DNA from: an uncultured Bdellovibrionales bacterium
GTDB lineage: Bacteria > Bdellovibrionota > FAC87 > UBA2466
DNA: 28,173 nucleotides
Direction: 5' to 3'
Assembly (NCBI GenBank): GCA_937903155.1
Contig: CALCZU010000130.1
Coordinates: 1 to 28,173 of the forward strand
Position numbers and translations under genes: made by a program
In this document: positions 23,285 to 28,173 of the stretch, piece after piece
Position numbering within the stretch: the first letter of the stretch is position 1
How the letters are laid out: each line of letters opens with the position of its first letter
The notes under the pieces: generated by a model
Database searches by the model: none
Told to the model about the DNA's origin: nothing
Seen by the model: the letters and a program-made list of their open reading frames with translations, nothing else

Positions 23285-24676
23285 TCAAAGGGCCGCGATG
23301 GCTTTCTCCACACGGCGGATAACGACATCCCTACCCTGCACTTCAAGCATCTCAAAAAGTCCCGGACTAATTCTGCCGCCGGTGACCGCCCAGCGAAATG
23401 CTTGAGCAATCGGACCCAACTTTTCACCCGACTTTAACAAATCCTCTTTAACAGCCTTCTCCAAAACATCCTGTTTAAACTCCGCAGTCTTTAAGAGAGG
23501 CAAAAACCGCAAAAGGTTTTCTTTAATTTTCGGCTTGTCTTCCGGTTTAAACTTCCCGGCGTCATGGACAGGATCTGGACCGAAGACGCAATCGAGCTGT
23601 TCGAGAAGTTCAGGAATGAGTTTCACCTTAGATTGAATAATCTCAATGCCACGATTCAATCTCGAATCTTCTATTGAGGAATACTTCTCCATCTCACTCG
23701 CGAAATACTTTTTCAAATACTCCGCCAGTTTTGCTGAGGGCATTTCTCTAAACCAATGCCCACTCACCCAGTTCAATTTTTCGGTGTTAAAAACCGCATT
23801 CGCTTTTCCAATATGGTCTAAAGCGAAAAACTTTTTAAGTTCGTCCAAAGTAAAAATTTCCTGATCTCCATGACTCCAACCCAAACGCACCAAGAAATTC
23901 ACAATCGCTTCGGGTAAATATCCCATTGTTCTGTATTCGAGAGTCGACGCGGCCCCATGTCTTTTACTTAACTTCTGGCGGTCGGCCCCTAAGATCATCG
24001 GCAAATGAGCGAAGTTAGGAACTTTCAATCCCAGCGTCTGATAAAGAAGGATCTGTTTTGGCGTATTATTAATGTGGTCATCGCCCCGTAGGACGTGGGT
24101 AATACCCTGGTCCGAATCATCAATAACGCAGCTAAAATTATAGGTGGGAGCCTTATCCGTTCTCATCACTACCCAGTCATCTACATCCTTATTCGCAAAA
24201 CTAATGTCGCCTCGGATCAAATCGGTAAACATCGTATCGCCTGTATCAGGCGTCTTAATTCTCACGACGGATTTTTCACCCACATTTTTTTTATCGCGGC
24301 AAATTCCAGGATAGCGAAAAGGTTTTTTCTCTGCTTCATATCTTTTCCGAAGCGCATCCAACTCTTGAGGAGTGCACTCGCAGCGATAAGCCAATCCCTT
24401 ATTCAGAAGCCCTTCAATAACTTCATGATATCTTCTGAAGCGACGGGACTGAAAAATAGGTTCTTCATCCCAATCCATCCCCAGCCAAGTCAACGACGCT
24501 TTGATATCGTCGGTAAATCTGTCTTCAGATCGTTCTCGATCCGTATCTTCAATGCGCAGCAGAAATTTTCCGCCCGTCGCTTTAGCATACAAATAATTGA
24601 ACAAAGCAGTCCTAGCCCCACCAATATGTAAAAAACCAGTGGGAGACGGCGCAAAACGAACTCTAGTAGTACTCAT
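23285..24676 (-). CDS. gltX: Glutamyl-tRNA synthetase
   Basis: A 463-aa class I synthetase charging tRNA-Glu. VRFAPSPTGFLHIGGARTAL (6-25) holds the HIGH-type motif HIGG (17-20), and RQKLSKRHG (233-241) is the KMSKS-type loop. A zinc-finger-like segment is present as CECTP (99-103) and YPGICR (122-127); the fourth ligand position is Arg, not His. The C-terminal helical domain is complete. Whether it is discriminating, or also charges tRNA-Gln for amidation by GatCAB, cannot be decided here; no glnS or gat gene is in the window. It lies just upstream of, and is coupled to, the HD-domain gene. The ATG at 24676 lacks a strong Shine-Dalgarno. Confidence 0.96.
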   Translation of the reverse strand: MSTTRVRFAPSPTGFLHIGGARTALFNYLYAKATGGKFLLRIEDTDRERSEDRFTDDIKASLTWLGMDWDEEPIFQSRRFRRYHEVIEGLLNKGLAYRCECTPQELDALRKRYEAEKKPFRYPGICRDKKNVGEKSVVRIKTPDTGDTMFTDLIRGDISFANKDVDDWVVMRTDKAPTYNFSCVIDDSDQGITHVLRGDDHINNTPKQILLYQTLGLKVPNFAHLPMILGADRQKLSKRHGAASTLEYRTMGYLPEAIVNFLVRLGWSHGDQEIFTLDELKKFFALDHIGKANAVFNTEKLNWVSGHWFREMPSAKLAEYLKKYFASEMEKYSSIEDSRLNRGIEIIQSKVKLIPELLEQLDCVFGPDPVHDAGKFKPEDKPKIKENLLRFLPLLKTAEFKQDVLEKAVKEDLLKSGEKLGPIAQAFRWAVTGGRISPGLFEMLEVQGRDVVIRRVEKAIAAL

Positions 24677-24717
24677 AATGAATGAAGACTAACACGAAGG
24701 CATTTGGATGAGAACAG

Positions 24718-24915
24718 TTACCAATTACAGGTGGTTTCCCGAACCAGATGAGAGAAGTCCCCCTCGTCTTTAACCGGTCGGAGTGTGTCTTGACAGCTTC
24801 TTCGTCGATTCAGCTGACGAGTTGTTTCGAGTTTGAGAGACTCAAAATTATCCTGAAGTAGATTAAGGACCACAAACAACAAGGAAACGAATACTAAAAA
24901 ACATTTTGCGTACAT
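24718..24915 (-). CDS. Possible small secreted or membrane peptide
   Basis: From the ATG at 24915 a 65-aa frame begins MYAKCFLVFVSLLFVVLNLL, a clear hydrophobic segment. A charged, Arg-rich tail of about 45 residues follows. AAGGTG precedes the ATG by four bases. The gene would be transcribed toward gltX and divergent from the ribosomal operon. No family is recognised. Short length and uncertain ribosome spacing make this tentative. Confidence 0.35.
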   Translation of the reverse strand: MYAKCFLVFVSLLFVVLNLLQDNFESLKLETTRQLNRRRSCQDTLRPVKDEGDFSHLVRETTCNW

Positions 24916-25070
24916 ACCGCACCTTTTCGCGTCCACTGAAGCGACGCTGTAAGACCTTTAAGAACTGTCCTTTTCAGAACAGGCGGCGATATTTAGAAGA
25001 AAATTTTGATTCAGTCAATTAAAAGCCCTTGAAAAACCATGAAAATCCGTTACAAACCCATGCATAGTCA

Positions 25071-25097
25071 TTGACTTTGGCTGTGCACGGGGATAAG
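25071..25097 (+). promoter_or_regulatory. Promoter of the str operon
   Basis: TTGACT (25071-25076) and GATAAG (25092-25097) are spaced by 15 bases, or 16 if the -10 is ATAAGA. They lie about 30 bases upstream of the rpsL ATG at 25129. The leader carries GAGGT six bases before the ATG. The 192-bp gap before rpsL is otherwise AT-rich and shows no regulatory RNA that I recognise. Confidence 0.5.
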
Positions 25098-25128
25098 AGT
25101 CCTTAGTTTAACAATTTGAGGTAGTTAC

Positions 25129-25500
25129 ATGCCGACGATAAATCAGTTGGTCCGCGATGGGCGGGCCGCGCAGAAAAACAGAACGAAATCACCAGCTTTA
25201 GCAAGCTGCCCCCAACGACGAGGTGTCTGTACTCGTGTTTATACCACCACTCCTAAGAAGCCTAACTCAGCTCTACGTAAAGTAGCTCGTGTCAGACTCA
25301 CGAATGGTTATGAAGTTACTTCATATATCCCTGGAGAAGGTCACAACCTTCAAGAGCATTCTGTAGTGCTCATCCGTGGTGGTCGAGTAAAGGATCTCCC
25401 AGGAGTCCGTTATCACATCGTTAGAGGATCTTTAGATACAACTGGAGTGGAAAAACGCAAACAAAGCCGCTCTAAATATGGAACAAAGGCAGGGAAGTAA
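25129..25500 (+). CDS. rpsL: 30S ribosomal protein S12
   Basis: S12 is part of the decoding centre. The 123-aa sequence is canonical: MPTINQLVRDGR at the start, CPQRRGVCTRVYTTTPKKPNSALRK in two conserved blocks around 27-51, and GEGHNLQEHSVVLIRGGRVKDLPGVRYH. The lysines that mutate to give streptomycin resistance (in PKKPNS and RVKDLP) are wild type. It leads the str operon and is followed by rpsG after 2 bases. Confidence 0.98.
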   Translation: MPTINQLVRDGRAAQKNRTKSPALASCPQRRGVCTRVYTTTPKKPNSALRKVARVRLTNGYEVTSYIPGEGHNLQEHSVVLIRGGRVKDLPGVRYHIVRGSLDTTGVEKRKQSRSKYGTKAGK

Positions 25501-25502
25501 TA

Positions 25503-25973
25503 ATGCCAAGACGTGGACATGTACCGCATCGCGAAGTACTCGCAGATGCAAAATATAACGAAAAAGTAGTCACCAAATTTGTCAATGCAATCATGGATTG
25601 CGGCAAAAAGAACATCGCAGAAAAGATTGTTTATGGTGCGTTTGAGATCATTCATCAAAAGACCAAAGATGACCCCATGAAGGTTTTTAAAAAGGCTCTT
25701 TCTAATGTGAAGCCTGCAGTAGAAGTGAAAAGTCGACGAGTCGGCGGTTCCACCTACCAAGTTCCCGTAGAAGTTCGTCCAGAGAGACGTAACGCCCTCG
25801 CTTTCCGTTGGTTAAAGCAATATTCGAATTCTCGTAAAGGCGGATCCATGATGGAGAAGCTCGCGCTTGAACTCTTTGACGCCGCCGAAAATAGAGGCGA
25901 AAGCGTAAAAAAGAGAGAAGATGTTCACCGTATGGCAGAAGCAAACAAAGCTTTCGCCCACTATCGCTGGTAA
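25503..25973 (+). CDS. rpsG: 30S ribosomal protein S7
   Basis: S7 nucleates assembly of the 30S head and contacts the E site. The 156-aa length is standard. Conserved blocks are MPRRGHVPHREVLADAKYN at the start, VGGSTYQVPVEVRPERRNALAFRWL in the beta-hairpin and following helix, and the C-terminal REDVHRMAEANKAFAHYRW. It sits between rpsL and fusA with 2- and 6-base gaps, the usual str operon order. Confidence 0.98.
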   Translation: MPRRGHVPHREVLADAKYNEKVVTKFVNAIMDCGKKNIAEKIVYGAFEIIHQKTKDDPMKVFKKALSNVKPAVEVKSRRVGGSTYQVPVEVRPERRNALAFRWLKQYSNSRKGGSMMEKLALELFDAAENRGESVKKREDVHRMAEANKAFAHYRW

Positions 25974-25979
25974 AACAAA

Positions 25980-28079
25980 ATGTCAGATGCAACACCCACA
26001 GATTTAAACAAGCTTAGAAATATTGGTATTTGCGCGCACATCGATGCAGGAAAAACAACCTGTACCGAACGCGTGCTTTATTACACCGGGATGACTCACA
26101 AAATTGGTGAAGTACATGACGGCGAAACAGTCATGGATTACATGGTTCAGGAACGTGAACGTGGAATCACCATTACCTCTGCAGCCACTCACTGTTTTTG
26201 GAAAGACTACCGAATCAATATTATTGATACACCTGGACACGTGGACTTCACTATTGAAGTGGAAAGAAGCTTACGCGTTCTAGACGGAGCAATCGTGCTC
26301 TTTGACGCGGTCGCCGGAGTACAACCCCAATCTGAAACGGTTTGGCGCCAAGCAAATCGTTATAAAGTTCCCCGCCTCTGCTTCATGAATAAAATGGACC
26401 GAGTCGGAGCAAACTACGACAAAGCCGTCCAATCGATTATTGATAAGCTCAAAGGCCGTCCTGTCATGTTCAACTACCCCATCGGAGCTGAAGATAAGTT
26501 CCTCGGTGTGGTCGACCTTATTGAAATGAAGGCGATGATTTGGGATCTGGTCGGAGAAAAACAAGGTGACGAGTACCGCCTTGCAGAAATTCCCGCAGAT
26601 TTATTAGATAAGTGCAAAGAACTTCGCGAAAAGCTTGTCGATGCCGTTGCTGAAGAAGAAGAAGAAACGATGTCGAAGTACTTAGATGGAAAAGAACTGA
26701 CCATCGAAGAAATCAAGCGTTGCGCTCGTAAATCGACTTTGGCTAGCAAGATCGTCCCATGCTTTGCAGGTTCAGCATTTAAGAATAAAGGGGTTCAGCC
26801 TCTCCTAGATGCTGTTTTGGCTTATTTGCCATCGCCTTTAGATAAGCCTCCCACAAAGGGAACGGATGTTAAAGACCCTGAAAAGCCAATGGAACGCTTA
26901 CCCGATCCAAATGGACCTTTCTCAGCGCTTGCATTCAAGATTATTACCGATCCGTATGTGGGTCAGCTCACGTTCTTCCGTGTGTACTCGGGATCGCTAG
27001 CAACAGGTTCTTACGTTCTCAATGTTCGCCAGGACAAAAAAGAGCGAATTGGACGTTTGCTGCAAATGCATGCAAACAAACAACAAGAGATTAAGAGCGT
27101 AAAAGCGGGCGATATCGCCGCAGCAGTTGGACTCAAGTTCTCTCGAACTGGAGATACTCTCTGTGATGAAGAACATCCAATCTCCTTAGAGAGCATGTTC
27201 TTCCCAGAACCTGTGATCTCGATTGCAATCGAACCGAAATCCAAAGCCGACCAAGAAAAGCTCGGGATCTCTCTCGGAAAGCTTGCAGTGGAAGATCCGA
27301 GTTTCCGCCTTAAAGTCGACGAAGAAACCAACCAAACCATCATCGCTGGAATGGGTGAACTTCATTTAGAAATTATTGTGGATCGTTTGCTCCGAGAATT
27401 TAAAGTGGAAGCGAATGTCGGTAAACCTCAAGTGGCCTACCGCGAAACGATCAACAAAAAAGTCGAGCAAGAAGGCAAGTACATCAAGCAGACGGGTGGT
27501 CGTGGTCAATATGGTCACGTTTGGTTGAACATTGAACCTCTTCCTCCAGGCGGTGGTTTCAAATTCGAAAACAAAATCGTTGGTGGTACGGTTCCTCGTG
27601 AATTCGTCCCTGCGGTTGAAAAAGGACTTAAAGAAGCTCTCGACAGCGGAATTCAAGCCGGATTCCCCGTGGTCGATGTCAAAGTCGAACTTTTCGACGG
27701 TTCTTACCATGACGTGGATTCCAGTGAAATTGCCTTCAAAATCGCGGCCTCGATGGCATTCAAAGATGGTTGTAAAAAAGCCAATCCAGTGATTTTGGAA
27801 CCGATCATGAAAGCAGAAGTCACAGTACCGGATGCTTACATGGGAGATATTATCGGCGATTTAAATTCTCGCCGAGGCAAGATCATGAACATGGAACCTC
27901 AAGCAGGACTTCAAGTAATTAACGCACAAGTCCCCTTGGCAGAAATGTTCGGTTATGCTACTCAATTACGCTCTCTTAGCCAGGGACGTGCGACGTATAC
28001 AATGGAATTTGGTCATTACGAACCAGTACCTAATAGTATTGCAACTGCAATTATTGCAAAAGTTTCAGGAGGAAAATAA
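25980..28079 (+). CDS. fusA: Elongation factor G
   Basis: EF-G is the translocation GTPase of protein synthesis. The 699-aa length is usual. GTPase motifs are G1 AHIDAGKT (19-26), G2 RGIT (61-64), G3 DTPGH (83-87) and G4 NKMD (137-140). Domains II to V follow, including GMGELHLEIIVDRL and the domain IV segment TGGRGQYGHV. The frame is complete, ending next to tuf; its last codons carry the AGGAGG used by tuf. Confidence 0.98.
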   Translation: MSDATPTDLNKLRNIGICAHIDAGKTTCTERVLYYTGMTHKIGEVHDGETVMDYMVQERERGITITSAATHCFWKDYRINIIDTPGHVDFTIEVERSLRVLDGAIVLFDAVAGVQPQSETVWRQANRYKVPRLCFMNKMDRVGANYDKAVQSIIDKLKGRPVMFNYPIGAEDKFLGVVDLIEMKAMIWDLVGEKQGDEYRLAEIPADLLDKCKELREKLVDAVAEEEEETMSKYLDGKELTIEEIKRCARKSTLASKIVPCFAGSAFKNKGVQPLLDAVLAYLPSPLDKPPTKGTDVKDPEKPMERLPDPNGPFSALAFKIITDPYVGQLTFFRVYSGSLATGSYVLNVRQDKKERIGRLLQMHANKQQEIKSVKAGDIAAAVGLKFSRTGDTLCDEEHPISLESMFFPEPVISIAIEPKSKADQEKLGISLGKLAVEDPSFRLKVDEETNQTIIAGMGELHLEIIVDRLLREFKVEANVGKPQVAYRETINKKVEQEGKYIKQTGGRGQYGHVWLNIEPLPPGGGFKFENKIVGGTVPREFVPAVEKGLKEALDSGIQAGFPVVDVKVELFDGSYHDVDSSEIAFKIAASMAFKDGCKKANPVILEPIMKAEVTVPDAYMGDIIGDLNSRRGKIMNMEPQAGLQVINAQVPLAEMFGYATQLRSLSQGRATYTMEFGHYEPVPNSIATAIIAKVSGGK

Positions 28080-28173
28080 ATGTCGAAAGCAAAGTTTGAA
28101 AGAAAAAAGCCCCATGTAAACGTGGGAACCATTGGCCATGTGGATCATGGAAAAACGACTTTAACGTCTGCAT
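28080..28173 (+). CDS. tuf: Elongation factor Tu, N-terminal fragment
   Basis: The first 31 codons are present before the window ends: MSKAKFERKKPHVNVGTIGH, then VDHGKTTLTSA. The G1 motif GHVDHGKTT marks EF-Tu, which delivers aminoacyl-tRNA to the ribosome. The ATG directly follows the fusA stop with no gap. A perfect AGGAGG lies upstream, inside fusA. Confidence 0.97.
   Translation, partial: MSKAKFERKKPHVNVGTIGHVDHGKTTLTSA

Noticed and set aside
23280..23288. TTG start for the HD-domain gene overlapping the gltX stop
   Set aside because: An ATG three codons later is a stronger start codon; the TTG remains possible but is not needed.
1..28173. CRISPR array, transposase, integrase or prophage
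   Set aside because: No regularly spaced direct repeats, no transposase or phage-type proteins among the frames, and gene content is chromosomal housekeeping plus unknown secreted proteins.

Overview
This 28.2 kb window is chromosomal DNA of a Gram-negative (diderm) bacterium. The support is LPS inner-core heptose genes (an RfaE1-type kinase and a GT9 heptosyltransferase), outer-membrane-type lipoproteins, a predicted beta-barrel protein and secreted c-type cytochrome motifs. Gene style and content are compatible with Bdellovibrionota or another former deltaproteobacterial lineage, but that placement is inference from general resemblance. Nothing looks like a plasmid, prophage or insertion sequence.

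Layout. Positions 1-7231 hold mostly independent genes: the start of a secreted M14-type carboxypeptidase (-), a three-TM hypothetical protein (-), proline iminopeptidase (+), glutaryl-CoA dehydrogenase (-), a MutH/Sau3AI-family endonuclease (+), a lipoprotein with three exact 95-residue repeats behind a possible sigma-54 promoter (+), and ispH (-). Palindromic REP-like repeats lie in the gaps at 257-352, 5729-5757 and 6790-6867. A gap of about 500 bp (6719-7231) holds hairpins but no convincing gene.

Positions 7232-12563 are the most unusual part. Two large secreted proteins are transcribed divergently from a 331-bp intergenic region. One (634 aa) has an N-terminal Cys/Gly repeat and a C-terminal thioredoxin-like CxxC domain. 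The other (1031 aa) fuses a trypsin-like serine protease domain to a region with two CxxCH heme-binding motifs. I know of no described system with this pairing; it is the best candidate here for something new.

Positions 12631-21365 are a long minus-strand run. Read in transcription order: an AsmA/DUF748-like protein, a BON-domain lipoprotein, a YflT-like glycine-zipper stress protein, marC, thiL, an outer-membrane-type protein, cca/pcnB, meaB, a GT9 heptosyltransferase, rfaE1 and tRNA-Gln(CTG). From marC down to the tRNA most genes overlap or are a few bases apart, and the tRNA starts 11 bp after the rfaE1 stop. The tRNA encodes no CCA, which fits a CCA-adding enzyme in the same run.

Positions 21621-28173 start with a 55-aa hydrophilic small protein with its own terminator (+). 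Next come gltX and a coupled HD-domain phosphohydrolase (-), a possible small membrane peptide (-), and the str operon rpsL-rpsG-fusA-tuf (+), with tuf cut by the window end. The core genes here look intact and ordinary.
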